A stretch of DNA of 64,000 nucleotides from Microvirga pakistanensis. GTDB taxonomy: Bacteria; Pseudomonadota; Alphaproteobacteria; Rhizobiales; Beijerinckiaceae. A program made the position numbers and the translations under genes. The stretch is from positions 112,742 through 176,741 of the forward strand of contig NZ_SPJX01000029.1 of the NCBI RefSeq assembly GCF_004458765.1, given 5' to 3'. Under the pieces are notes generated by a model. That model did not search any database and had not been told where the DNA came from. It saw nothing but the letters and a program-made list of their open reading frames with translations. Shown in pieces: positions 17,598 through 26,734 of the stretch. Each line of letters begins with the position of its first letter. Within the stretch, counting starts at the first letter, position 1.

Positions 17598-18881
17598 CTA
17601 CATTGGGGGCGTGGCTCTCGGCTTCGGGTGCTCAAGAAAGAAGCGCATCATCTCGCGGCTGGCATCGGGACCTTTAGGCTCAGTGTACGAGCCAGCCGGA
17701 CTGCCGCCGGACCAGGCATGCCCTGCCCCGTGCAGAACCCAATGCTCGAGCATCGGATGGCCGCTGTCATCGCACGCGACCGTTCGAGTATAGCTGATCC
17801 CGCCCGGAGCCTGACCTTGGCTGACGGTTGATTGCAGATCCGAGCCCGCCTTCGACTGAGCAATGACCTGATCGCCATTGACAGGGTTCACGGTCGTGTC
17901 GCGATCACCGTGGAATACGATTGTCGGCACTGGCTGCTTGGCTCCACTGTTCTGAGGCGCCCCGCCCTGCCGCATGGCAGCAAACGCCGACGGCATGTCA
18001 CGCGCAGCCCCGCACGCCAGGCCGGAGTGGACGCCGACCGCCGCATAGAGGTCTGGATAGGTTGAGCCCATGATCGCCGCTGCCGCCCCGCCGGCGGAGA
18101 GCCCAGCCACATAGACGCGTCCGGTCTCGACCGAGAAGTCACGCATGATCTGACGGGTGATGCCGGCGATCAGGGACGGCTCGCCGCGATCCCGCTGCTG
18201 GTCGCCCGCGTTGAACCAGTTCCAACACTTGGAAACATTGGCGGACTGGGCCTGCGCCGGGTAAGCCACCAGAAACGTCTGCTCCTCGGCCAGCTCGTTC
18301 ATCTGAGTTCCAGCGGCAAAGTCGTCGGGCGATTGGGTGCAGCCGTGCAGCAGCACCACGAGCGGCACAGGCTGACCCGTGTAGCCGCTGGGGATGTAGA
18401 GCTTGTAGGCGCGGCTTCCCGCCTCGTTGGCAAAGGTCCGCTCCTCGAAACGGGCCCCCTCCGGCAGCGGGGCCGGTGCACGGGTTGGAATAGGTCCAAC
18501 GAGCCCATCGAGGCCAAGGCCGGAACCGGGCTGGCCCATGCGGTCGAGGAGGCCACGCAGCACCTCCGGCATCTGGCGCTGGCCCGACGCTCCGGCCAGA
18601 CCACCAAGACGGTGAGGAGCACCGTGTGGGAGGTCGAATTTCAGTGGGGTCCAGGCCCCTCCCCCGGCGGATGGCGGCACCATATCGATGATGCGAGAAA
18701 AATGCCCTGCTGGGCGTTTGCTTCCATCTCCGCCAACGCCGCTTGAGGTCGTTGCTGGATGAGCACCCGCAAGTCCTCCCTGGACAAGCCCTCCCTGGAG
18801 GAGAGCCATGGCTTCTGCGAGCCGGCCTTCGCGGGTGAGGCGGGTTGCCTCGAGCATGTCGATGTTCGGTTGTGCGTTCAT
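17598..18881 (-). CDS. PHB depolymerase family esterase (LpqC-like)
   Basis: A 427-residue esterase of the polyhydroxybutyrate depolymerase family (alpha/beta hydrolase). The oxyanion/HG region is VVLLHGCTQSPDDFAAGTQM, the nucleophile lies in VAGLSAGGAAAAIMG, and the catalytic His in GAGHAWSGG close to the C-terminus. The first 130 residues are low-complexity and glycine-rich, with no clear signal peptide. ATG 18881 is preferred to a TTG eight codons upstream. Intracellular polymer or short ester hydrolysis is plausible; the exact substrate is not shown. Confidence 0.85.
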   Translation of the reverse strand: MNAQPNIDMLEATRLTREGRLAEAMALLQGGLVQGGLAGAHPATTSSGVGGDGSKRPAGHFSRIIDMVPPSAGGGAWTPLKFDLPHGAPHRLGGLAGASGQRQMPEVLRGLLDRMGQPGSGLGLDGLVGPIPTRAPAPLPEGARFEERTFANEAGSRAYKLYIPSGYTGQPVPLVVLLHGCTQSPDDFAAGTQMNELAEEQTFLVAYPAQAQSANVSKCWNWFNAGDQQRDRGEPSLIAGITRQIMRDFSVETGRVYVAGLSAGGAAAAIMGSTYPDLYAAVGVHSGLACGAARDMPSAFAAMRQGGAPQNSGAKQPVPTIVFHGDRDTTVNPVNGDQVIAQSKAGSDLQSTVSQGQAPGGISYTRTVACDDSGHPMLEHWVLHGAGHAWSGGSPAGSYTEPKGPDASREMMRFFLEHPKPRATPPM

Positions 18882-18975
18882 GGTTTTGATCCTGTTGTTG
18901 GACAAGGCGAGGCCGATCCCTTCCTCGTAGGAAGGGTTGGGCAGGTTCGATGCTGCGGCAGGGGCTATCGGATGG

Positions 18976-19404
18976 TCAGCGCATGCGGTCCTTGATCGCC
19001 TCTTTCACGGCCGGGCTGGCGTGCAAGGCGCCAAGAACATGAAGAGAGGCGATTGTCTGCCGGGCCAGCTCGGGCGTGACATCACCAGCGATACTGGCGA
19101 GGCCAAGAACCTGGATGTGCAGCACTTCGCCGGCCGCTTGCACGGCTTCCAGGTCCTGGCGGCTGTAGTGGCGCAGGCCCAGGTCGAGCTGGTGTCGCTC
19201 GACCGACTTCCTGACGGCATCGGTGTGCCGATCGAGCTGGTTTCGAATGGCTGTGCGGATGAAGTCGCTTCGGTTGGAGTAGAAACCCTCCTCGACGAGG
19301 AGATCGATATGGCCGAGGTCGACATAGCCCAGGTTGATCGTGATCTTCTCGCTGTCTCCGGCCTTGGGCCGAAGTTCATGCACGTTGTTCGCCATCCTTA
19401 TCAT
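18976..19404 (-). CDS. Ribbon-helix-helix (CopG-like) regulator
   Basis: A 142-residue protein with a ribbon-helix-helix motif at about residues 20-60 (EKITINLGYVDLGHIDLLVE followed by SNRSDFIRTAIRNQL). A helical C-terminal half follows that lacks a known domain. ATG codons at 19404 and 19395 are both possible (MIRM or MANN). It is transcribed towards the PHB-depolymerase-like gene with a gap of about 95 bases and may be co-transcribed with it; regulation of that gene is inferred from position only. Confidence 0.75.
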   Translation of the reverse strand: MIRMANNVHELRPKAGDSEKITINLGYVDLGHIDLLVEEGFYSNRSDFIRTAIRNQLDRHTDAVRKSVERHQLDLGLRHYSRQDLEAVQAAGEVLHIQVLGLASIAGDVTPELARQTIASLHVLGALHASPAVKEAIKDRMR

Positions 19405-19638
19405 CCGTTAGCCATCTGCATGGATGGTATCTGGATGGTGGCGGCGGCGAGTTCAAGCCCCAACTTTAGGTATTCCCTCAATCCGGCACCTGCTTTGCGT
19501 CTATGTCCACAGGACAGGTTTCCGGAATACGGCGGTTGCACTGCACAAATTTGTCGCGGCTGTCCGGGCTCGAAAGCGGCTCTGTATGCGTTAGTCTCAC
19601 GTCAACCAGCCGCAATCGCTAGGGAAAGGAAGAGCCGC

Positions 19639-19872
19639 ATGGGCCAGAGGTTCTGTCCGCAGTGCTCCTGCGATGCAGCATCCGTTTTGAGTTTCGCCAT
19701 GAGTGATGGTGGCTTCGCCGCCGCGGTTCAGTGTCACGTCTGCGGCTTTGAGCAGCCCACTGGGCGTGGCTTTGAGGACGAGAAGACTGCCCGCGAGGCC
19801 GCAACCCATGCTTGGTTGGAGGGCACGGAGCCCCTCCCCTCAACCTCTCAGGCTTGCTCTCTTCTGAAGTAG
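19639..19872 (+). CDS. Small zinc-ribbon protein, Lar-like
   Basis: A 77-residue protein with two cysteine pairs, CPQC near residue 6 and CHVC near residue 32, followed by the helix EKTAREAATHAWLEG. This is the layout of Lar-type restriction-alleviation proteins and related phage zinc ribbons. ATG 19639 follows an AAAGGAAGA ribosome site; the longer in-frame extension upstream overlaps the divergent regulator and is not credible. Its end overlaps the convergent exported-protein gene by 25 bases. The function is unknown. Confidence 0.7.
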   Translation: MGQRFCPQCSCDAASVLSFAMSDGGFAAAVQCHVCGFEQPTGRGFEDEKTAREAATHAWLEGTEPLPSTSQACSLLK

Positions 19873-20216
19873 ACCGGGTCGAGCGCATAATGCCTGGCTT
19901 GCTGGTTGGCCTGATTGACTGCTTCGCCCAAGGTGAGGAATGGCCCACTCACGGCGATGGCTGTTCCATCGATCAACACCGTCACCATGTACTCCGTCCA
20001 GGCGGGAAGTTCCTTCCCAGCCGCTTGAAGCTGACCGATCAAAGCCAGCGTCAACCCTCCACCCGCACTGTCGCCGGCCTCAATCCGCGCCTCGAGGGCC
20101 GGTCCGGACTCGGACGGTTCCGCAGCCTTCGCGGCCGATAGCCCGTCGGCGCCGGCAAGCACCCCGGCAATCAGGAGCGAACGTAGGATCCCTCCGGCGC
20201 GGGAGCCCCGTGGCAT
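19848..20216 (-). CDS. Small exported hypothetical protein
   Basis: A 122-residue protein with an N-terminal signal peptide (ILRSLLIAGVLAGADGLSAAKA, probable cleavage after AKA near residue 31). The mature part is soluble-looking, with TEYMVTVLIDGTAIAVSGPF and LGEAVNQANQQARHYALDP. I do not recognise a family. It ends inside the convergent zinc-ribbon gene. Confidence 0.55.
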   Translation of the reverse strand: MPRGSRAGGILRSLLIAGVLAGADGLSAAKAAEPSESGPALEARIEAGDSAGGGLTLALIGQLQAAGKELPAWTEYMVTVLIDGTAIAVSGPFLTLGEAVNQANQQARHYALDPVYFRREQA

Positions 20217-20488
20217 CGCTACGACATGGGGCCATCATAGCAGTATCCTCAGCCGGCGGGTGTGGCTCCTGCTCTTATAACACAACGGAATCATCAGCGC
20301 TGGAGCGCCTATAGGCGAGATCCCTAGTTCGGCCCGGCTCGGATCTGGCCGAAGCCGGGCGCCCTTCACGAAATTTGTCTTGGCGGCATACCGCAGATGT
20401 TTCAGAATCCCCGGGGCCTGCACCGCTTCCGTCAACCCACCGGAGCGATAGGGGCGCACGACGGCTCGCGCGGCCGACGGTGAGAGAA

Positions 20489-21280
20489 ATGAACGGACCA
20501 ACCCTGCATGAGGAAGATCAAGGCGGCGGGTCTCCTGCTCTCGTGTTCCTTCACTATTTCGGCGGCTCCTTGCGGTCCTGGGCCCATGTCGCCAGAGATC
20601 TATCGAGCAGCGGTCGGTGCCTGAGCATTGACCTCCCCGGCTTCGGCCATTCGGCGCCGCTGCTTGCGTACAGCGTGCACATGGTGGCCCAGGCGGTCGC
20701 GATGCGCATCTCCGGTCATCGCCTCGACAACTACGTTCTCGTGGGCCATTCGATGGGAGGCAAGCTAGCGCTCGCCTGCGCGGCCGCGAACCCTCCGGGC
20801 TTGGTTGGACTGGTTCTCGTGGCCCCCTCGCCTCCCTCGCCCGAACCAATGGACGAGCGAGAACGAAGCCGCCTGCTCGCGACGCATGGTGATCGCGCCT
20901 CGGCGGAGCAAACCCTCCGCACGATCACACGGCGCCCCATCCGGGCGGACGACGCTGCGGTCTGCATCGAGGACAATCTTCTAACCTCGCCCGAGGCCTG
21001 GCACTGGTGGCTCGCACAGGGCAGCCGCGAAGACATCACGGCACAGGCCGGGCTCGTCGCCTGTCCGGCTCTGGTGCTGGGGGGGAGTGACGACCCAGTC
21101 ATTCAGCCCCAGGTGATCGCCGCCGAGGTCATGCCCTGCCTGGCCGACGCCGCCCGCCTCGAGATTGCAGGAGCCGGGCACCTCCTTCCGTTCGAGGCCG
21201 CGCAAGAGGTCGCGACGGCGGTCCGGGGCTTCGTCACCCAGCGGTGCGGCCGCACCGGGAGCGGGACGGCCCGCCTGTGA
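20489..21280 (+). CDS. Alpha/beta hydrolase
   Basis: A 263-residue alpha/beta hydrolase. The strand-loop FLHYFGGSLRSW near residue 20 is the oxyanion region; the nucleophile Ser is in LVGHSMGGKLAL near residue 90, the acid in LVLGGSDDPVI and the His in GAGHLLPFE near residue 233. ATG 20489 begins the conserved part; the frame upstream has no similarity to the family. The substrate cannot be read from sequence. It stands alone before the GH1-like gene. Confidence 0.8.
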   Translation: MNGPTLHEEDQGGGSPALVFLHYFGGSLRSWAHVARDLSSSGRCLSIDLPGFGHSAPLLAYSVHMVAQAVAMRISGHRLDNYVLVGHSMGGKLALACAAANPPGLVGLVLVAPSPPSPEPMDERERSRLLATHGDRASAEQTLRTITRRPIRADDAAVCIEDNLLTSPEAWHWWLAQGSREDITAQAGLVACPALVLGGSDDPVIQPQVIAAEVMPCLADAARLEIAGAGHLLPFEAAQEVATAVRGFVTQRCGRTGSGTARL

Positions 21281-21487
21281 CCAGGGGCCGCCTGGCTCGG
21301 CCCGCCCGGTGGTCCAGCATGACGGATGGGAGTACGCCATTCGAGGCGGCCCATTGCTGCGGCGTGCCTTTGCGGCAGCGTCTAATCAACATATGATTCG
21401 TAAAAGGCCAAAATTCCGCGCCGGCCGGGCGTATGCGCCCGGCCGCTTTGCTCCAGAGGCTTGGTGAGTCCTAGTTGGAGGCCCGCA

Positions 21488-22804
21488 ATGGCAGCACCCT
21501 GGTTCATGTTCGCGACCGGCATCGAGAACAGCTATCCGACGATCAAGAGCGGCAGCGTCCGGGTCGACGAGATGGAAAAGTGCGGTCACTACGCGCATTG
21601 GCGAAATGATTTCGAACTCCTTCAGGAACTCGACATCCGCTACCTGCGTTACGGGCCGGCGATCCACCGCGCGTGGCTCGGCCACGGCTCGTATGACTGG
21701 AGCTTTCCGGACGAGGCATTCGGCGTGCTCAAGAGCCTCGACGTCGTTCCCATCGTCGATCTCTGCCATTTCGGGGTGCCTGACTGGATCGGCAATTTCC
21801 AGAACCCCGATTTTCCGGCTCTGTTCGCCGAATATGCCCGTGCCTTCGCCCAGCGGTTTCCGTGGGTGCAGCTCTATACACCCGTGAACGAGATGTTCAT
21901 CTGTGCGACTTTCTCAGCGGCGTATGGGTGGTGGAATGAACAGCTTGCCAACGACGCGGCTTTCGTGACGGCGCTCAAGCACATCGTGAAGGCGAATGTT
22001 TTGGCCATGGCGGCAATCCTAGAGATCCGTCCCGATGCGATCTTCATCCAGAGCGAGTCGTCCGAATACTTCCATGCCGACGAGCCCGATGCGATCGGGA
22101 ACGCCGAGACGCTGAACGCGCGCCGGTTCCTCTCTCTCGACCTCAACTATGGCCGCCGCGTCGACTCCGAGATGTACCAGTTCCTCCTGGACAACGGCAT
22201 GACGCGCGATGAGTACCAGTTCTTCCTGACCCATCATCTGCGCCAGCACTGCATCATGGGGAACGACTACTACATCACGAACGAGCATCGGGTCGCGCCC
22301 GATGGACGAACCTGGGCGGCAGGAGAAATCTTCGGATACGCCGAGATCACCCGGCAATACTACGACCGCTATCGTCTCCCGGTCATGCACACTGAGACGA
22401 ACCTGGCACAGGGCGCTAACAGTGACGAGGCGGCAAACTGGCTGCGGAAGGAGTGGGCCAATGTCATGCGAGTCCGCAACAGCGGCGTCCCGATCGTCGG
22501 GTTCACGTGGTATTCTCTGACGGACCAGGTCGACTGGGATACGGCGCTGCGTGAAGACAACGGCCGGGTCAATCCCCTCGGCCTCTATGATCTTGATCGG
22601 AATATCCGACCCGTCGGTCGGGCCTATCAGCAATTGATCCAAAGATGGCGCAGGGTTTTGCCGACGCAGAGCGTGTGTCTCACACTCCCGATCATTCAGC
22701 CGAGTCAGTTCGGCGGTGCGCATGCCATGTCCCAGCAGGAAGCGGCCCAGGACTTGCGCCGCGGGGCTATGGCATCGCAGACGATGCCCGATCATGCGGG
22801 CTGA
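21488..22804 (+). CDS. GH1-like glycoside hydrolase
   Basis: A 438-residue TIM-barrel enzyme resembling family 1 glycosidases. The acid/base Glu lies in LYTPVNEM near residue 137 (TxNE motif), and the probable nucleophile Glu in VMHTETN near residue 302, less like the usual TENG. A closing tryptophan segment GFTWYSLTDQVDWD follows near 340. The last 45 residues look unrelated to the fold and overlap the next gene. ATG 21488 is preceded by GGAGG. Confidence 0.8.
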   Translation: MAAPWFMFATGIENSYPTIKSGSVRVDEMEKCGHYAHWRNDFELLQELDIRYLRYGPAIHRAWLGHGSYDWSFPDEAFGVLKSLDVVPIVDLCHFGVPDWIGNFQNPDFPALFAEYARAFAQRFPWVQLYTPVNEMFICATFSAAYGWWNEQLANDAAFVTALKHIVKANVLAMAAILEIRPDAIFIQSESSEYFHADEPDAIGNAETLNARRFLSLDLNYGRRVDSEMYQFLLDNGMTRDEYQFFLTHHLRQHCIMGNDYYITNEHRVAPDGRTWAAGEIFGYAEITRQYYDRYRLPVMHTETNLAQGANSDEAANWLRKEWANVMRVRNSGVPIVGFTWYSLTDQVDWDTALREDNGRVNPLGLYDLDRNIRPVGRAYQQLIQRWRRVLPTQSVCLTLPIIQPSQFGGAHAMSQQEAAQDLRRGAMASQTMPDHAG

Positions 22805-23621
22805 ACCTGTGCCCGCGCCGCCAGCCCGGGACCGGCCTCTTCATGGCGATCCCTTTCCGCCGTCTCGGTTGCATCCGGCTCTGTATGTGGCCGAGTTCAT
22901 CGGCACAGCGCTTCTGGTTTTCCTTGGGGTGTCAGTGGTGATCCTGATGTTCGGGCAGGGTAGTCCCGGATCGAAGCTGATCCCGGCCGAAGGACTGCGC
23001 CTGTTTCTGACGGGAGGATTGTTTGGGTCAGTTGGCGCCCTGATTGCGGTGTCTCCGATTGGCCGGATCAGCGGTGCACACATCAACCCCGCGGTCACGC
23101 TCGCGTTTTGGCTGGAGGGCAAGTTGGCGTGGCGCGACGCGGCTCTTTATATCCTGGCGCAGTTCGCAGGCAGCGTAGTCGGAGCCGTGCCACTTTTGGC
23201 TTGGGGCCATATGGGACGAAGCGTTGCGTTTGGGGCAACGCAGCCGGGCCCGGACGTCCCGGTCTGGTTCGCCATTTTGGGCGAGGCCGGAGTGACGTTC
23301 CTGCTCATCCTCGCAATCCTTACCACGGCGGCTCACCTGCGCACTCGGCGGTTCACCCCACTCGTGTTGCCCGCCATCATGTCGCTCCTGGTATGGCTGG
23401 AAGCTTCGATCTCAGGTGCGAGCGCAAACCCGGCGCGCTCGTTTGGGCCGGCACTTGTAGCCCATGTGCCCCTGGAGCCATGGATCTACATAGTGGGGCC
23501 TTCTCTCGGATCGGTCCTGTATGCCGGGCTCGTCCGTATTGAAGCTGTCCGCCTGCCTCGCGCGACAGCCGCCCGCCTGTTTCACTTTCATATGGAGGCT
23601 TGGCGTGCCGACAACCCGTAG
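22794..23621 (+). CDS. MIP-family channel (aquaporin/glycerol facilitator-like)
   Basis: A 275-residue membrane channel with six hydrophobic segments and both half-helix signatures: SGAHINPAVT near residue 97 and SGASANPARS near residue 215. ATG 22794 overlaps the GH1-like gene by 11 bases, suggesting coupling; the transmembrane part begins near residue 30, so a shorter start is possible. Whether it passes water, glycerol or another small solute is not shown. Confidence 0.85.
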   Translation: MRAEPVPAPPARDRPLHGDPFPPSRLHPALYVAEFIGTALLVFLGVSVVILMFGQGSPGSKLIPAEGLRLFLTGGLFGSVGALIAVSPIGRISGAHINPAVTLAFWLEGKLAWRDAALYILAQFAGSVVGAVPLLAWGHMGRSVAFGATQPGPDVPVWFAILGEAGVTFLLILAILTTAAHLRTRRFTPLVLPAIMSLLVWLEASISGASANPARSFGPALVAHVPLEPWIYIVGPSLGSVLYAGLVRIEAVRLPRATAARLFHFHMEAWRADNP

Positions 23622-23649
23622 TAAGACCGCGCGTCGAGCGTCTGCTCTA

Positions 23650-23747
23650 GGTCAACCTGAGCCGTTGAGCGTGGCCTTACGAAGGTCAGCTTATCCTATG
23701 ACTACGGACGTTCGGCTTTCGTCTGCCTCGTGCCGTGAACGGACACT
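23650..23747. repeat. Dispersed 98-base repeat, copy A
   Basis: This stretch matches 34373-34470 over 98 bases without gaps at about 80 percent identity by eye count. It shares CTGAGCCGTTG, GTCAGCTTA and CCTCGTGCC. It lies outside genes beside degenerate ones. It carries no frame of its own and is probably an old non-autonomous element or gene relic. Confidence 0.65.
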
Positions 23748-23795
23748 AGCTCCCCGTCGAGGAGCACAGGACCTCGACTGGGATCGTCTTGAGGA

Positions 23796-24177
23796 TCATG
23801 GACGTCGTTCTGCCTGCCCTTCTCTGTAGAACAGCATTCCGCCGTGGTGGAGCACGTCGTCGATGAACTCACCGTCGGCCGTGAACTCCCGTATCGTCCC
23901 AGTAGTCGATTTTGGTGCCGCGGATCTCGTAGCGCCCCCGATAGGCGCTCCTGCGGGTGCCCCGCGCTTCGTCGTAACGGCCATTCGGGAGAAGCTCCTG
24001 GCGGATGTGGCCGTCCTTTGTGACCCACATACCGATATAAGGGTGACCTGCCATCTCTGTTGGTCCCTTGACGAAGGTTTGATTGGTGCTCGCAGGCTGG
24101 CCGAGCGCCCATGGTGCGCTGACCATTGCGGCAGCAAAGACGAGCGGGAGAGTTCTCCTTGGCATCGTACGCTCCAT
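23796..24177 (-). pseudogene. Atu4866-family exported protein, frameshifted
   Basis: The frame starts at 24177 with a signal peptide (LPLVFAAAMVSAPWALGQ), then HPYIGMWVTKDGHIRQELLP and YRGRYEIRGTKIDYWDDTG, the core of the Atu4866 domain. Around 23886-23890 one extra base shifts it to an early stop (VHGRR). The other frame continues the domain as FTADGEFIDDVLHHGGMLFY and stops at 23796. So it is a single-base frameshift in an otherwise complete gene, or a sequencing error. It sits just downstream of the broken SDR gene on the same strand, probably an old operon. Confidence 0.75.
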
Positions 24178-24180
24178 TCT

Positions 24181-24815
24181 TCAATGAGAACTCGCAGTCG
24201 GACGAACGATGACCTCACTTACGTCCACCTCCGGTGGCCGCGCGATCGCATAGCGGATCGCTGGTCCGATGGAGTCCGGATCGATCGCAGTCCTGCGGTA
24301 CTCGCACGTGGTCTCTCGAGCGCTCTCGTCCTAGATCGTCACGTCGAACTCGTTCGTGACCACGCCAGGCGAGATCACCGTGACCCGCAACCGACCCGTC
24401 TCCTGCCGGAGGCCGTCCGAAATCGCCCAGACTGCGTATTTGGTCGTGCAGTAGACTGCCGCCGTCGGCGACACGCGATGTGCACCGATGGACGCGATAT
24501 TGATGATGTGATCAGAGCCTCGAGCCTCCATGACAGGCAGCACAGCCGCAATGCCGTTCAGAACACCCTTGATGTTCACGTCCACCATCTGGTCCCACTC
24601 GCTCACTTTGAGAGCGTTGAGACGGGAGAGCGGCATGATGCCTACATTGTTGACGATCACATCGATACGACCGAACTCCTCGAGCGTGGCAGACACCACC
24701 CTGGCGAAGTCGTCTCGTAAGGTCACGTCAAGCCGGTGGGCCCGGGCGCCTCCGCCGGATGCCTCGATACGGCTGACGAGGTCTTGCAGACGCTCTGTCC
24801 GGCGTGCGCCGACAT
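24181..24815 (-). pseudogene. Short-chain dehydrogenase (SDR), 5' truncated and stop-interrupted
   Basis: The frame reads VGARRTERLQDLVSRIEASG, DVIVNNVGIMPLS (NNxG), the catalytic YCTTK and PGVVTNEFDVTI. A TAG follows at 24331-24333, and the same frame then continues with the normal family tail (IRYAIARPPEVDVSEVIVRP) to a stop at 24181. The N-terminal TGxxxGIG nucleotide-binding loop is missing altogether: upstream of 24815 the sequence turns into a LysR fragment on the other strand. It is therefore doubly inactivated. Confidence 0.8.
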
Positions 24816-24841
24816 GAGGGCGATGAATCCAATTGGCTTGC

Positions 24842-25030
24842 GCGGGAGCAGGTCTGACCTTTGGGATGGAGGAAATCTTCCGCCCCTATATTGCTCGAGC
24901 TGAACTTGTGCCCCTCCTCGAAGAGTTCTGCCTGCCCTTGCCTGGCTTCTACCTCTACTATCCGACCCGCCGCAACTTGCCGCTCAAGTTACGGGTTCTC
25001 GTGGATTACCTGCGCGCAACGCGACGTTAG
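24842..25030 (+). pseudogene. LysR regulator C-terminal fragment
   Basis: The frame GLTFGMEEIFRPYI through LVPLLEEFCLPLPGFYLYYP to LKLRVLVDYLRATRR is the end of a LysR-type effector-binding domain. The DNA-binding N-terminus and most of the domain are absent. It lies back to back with the 5'-truncated SDR gene, as if one deletion had removed the shared divergent promoter and both gene starts. Confidence 0.75.
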
Positions 25031-25193
25031 CGCCCTTTCGGCTTCGGCCACGAGGAGGAGATCGACGCTACAGCATCGGACCCTAAAGTGGATCTGCGCT
25101 TTTGGGATAAATCCGACCACCGGCGCGTGCTAAATCTTGCTCTCAGGACCACCCAACCTAATTGAAGAACTTCTTCAGAAGAAGGGATTGCTC

Positions 25194-26165
25194 ATGCACA
25201 GCATTGTATTCGAACGGTTCGGCGATCCGGCTGAGGTGCTGACCCTTGCCGAGCGTGAGCGGCCGGCTCCCGGGCCGGGGCAGGCGCTGGTCCGGATGAT
25301 CCTGTCTCCCATCCACAATCATGACCTGATGACCATAGCTGGCACGTATGGCATCAAACCGCCGCTGCCGGCGATCGGTGGTACGGAGGCGCTCGGCGTG
25401 GTGGAGGAACTCGGCGCCGGGGTCGAGAACCTCCAAGTCGGGCAGCGCGTGATCGGCGGTGGCCAGCAGACCTGGGCCGACTATTACCTGGTCGATGCGA
25501 GGCACGCACGCCCCGTGTCCGATGGCATTGACGATGAGACCGCTTGTCAGCTCATTGCCATGCCCCTCAGCGCCAAGATGGTGCTCGCCGACCTTGGCCT
25601 TCAGCGCGGCGACTGGCTCGTGCAGAACGGTGCCTCTGGCGCCGTCGGACGCCTTCTTTCGCGCTTCGGGGCGGAAAAGGGCGTCAACGTGCTCAGCCTT
25701 GTTCGGCGTGACGCGGCAGTCGCCGAACTTGCCGCCGCCGGCATCACAAACGTCGTGTCGACCGAGCAGCCCGGCTGGGAAGCGCGCGCCCGCGATCTTG
25801 TCGGCGATGGAACGATCCGCGCCGGCCTGGACTCCGTGGGTGGGGACGGCCCCGCGCAACTTGCGCGTCTGGTGGCCGACGGCGGCGAGATCGTCATCTT
25901 CGGTGCCCTGAGCGGCCAGCCGATCCGCATAGAGCCGTCTGTTGCAATCTTCCAACAGATCACCATTCGAGGCTTCTGGGGTGCCAAGCCAGGCCTCGCG
26001 CCCGACGTGATCGGCGGCCTACTCGAGGAAGTCATTGCCGACGCCGCCGATGGCAAGCTCACGCTCCCGATCGACGCCACCCTTCCGCTCGATCGAATCG
26101 CCGAGGCCGTGAGCGCCAGTAACGAACCCGGTCGCAAGGGCAAGGTTGTCCTACGCGGGCGCTGA
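25194..26165 (+). CDS. Quinone oxidoreductase/enoyl reductase-like MDR protein
   Basis: A 323-residue medium-chain dehydrogenase/reductase without the structural or catalytic zinc cysteines. It has the GroES-like N-terminal domain and the nucleotide loop QNGASGAVGRL near residues 143-153. It resembles NADPH quinone oxidoreductases and trans-2-enoyl-CoA reductases of the ETR type. ATG 25194 (MHSIVFERFG) is the family start, behind an AAGGGA box. It appears intact amid broken neighbours. Confidence 0.85.
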   Translation: MHSIVFERFGDPAEVLTLAERERPAPGPGQALVRMILSPIHNHDLMTIAGTYGIKPPLPAIGGTEALGVVEELGAGVENLQVGQRVIGGGQQTWADYYLVDARHARPVSDGIDDETACQLIAMPLSAKMVLADLGLQRGDWLVQNGASGAVGRLLSRFGAEKGVNVLSLVRRDAAVAELAAAGITNVVSTEQPGWEARARDLVGDGTIRAGLDSVGGDGPAQLARLVADGGEIVIFGALSGQPIRIEPSVAIFQQITIRGFWGAKPGLAPDVIGGLLEEVIADAADGKLTLPIDATLPLDRIAEAVSASNEPGRKGKVVLRGR

Positions 26166-26295
26166 TCAGGCTTGCAGGAGCAAGGCAAGGGTGGCGTATC
26201 AGGGACACCACCGCGATGGTGGAGCGCATCGACCCGCACGGTGAAAGCCGCCGAGGGTGCTGGCGACTCGAGTAGTACAGGTGGCATCCCGTCTG

Positions 26296-26352
26296 CCGGA
26301 CTTCTGTGCGAAGCACGGGATCGTTGCCGATATCGAGTTGGTCCGGGCGATC
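26296..26352 (+). pseudogene. Scrap of a zinc alcohol dehydrogenase
   Basis: The short frame PDFCAKHGIVADIELVRAI matches the conserved C-terminal segment of YahK/cinnamyl-alcohol-type NADP dehydrogenases. Neither side continues the match, so only about 19 codons survive. Confidence 0.45.
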
Positions 26353-26734
26353 TCTGCTCCTTCAAGACCTGGAGCAACCTGCCATGTTCTACGCCACTTG
26401 CCGTCGATACGGCCTGATACGGCTCGGTCCCTTCGAGACGCTACGCGTGCGTGGCAAGTTCCCGCTGCGTACCGCACGCATTCGAGAGGTTTCCGATCGA
26501 CTGAACGCACCTCCGCTGAGCCACAGCTATTGGTAACGTCTGTTGTAGGTCGGAAGCGAGATTTCCCGCATGTTCGGAATGCGCGGTTCGGTGAGGATTG
26601 CTGCCTTCGAGCTTAGGTCTCAGGCGTGCCAGCACCGGACATTCTCGATGATGGTCACACAGATGCAGAAGCAATCGCAGAACAGAATCCCGCACCCGGG
26701 ATGATTGATGGAGAGGCAGCAATGCTTCGACCAC
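26353..26734. other. Intergenic stretch, nothing recognised
   Basis: About 380 bases follow the dehydrogenase scrap. Around 26624-26640 a 16-base piece (CGTGCCAGCACCGGAC) resembles the end of the 98-base repeat at 34455. No gene with motifs or a ribosome site was found. Confidence 0.5.
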
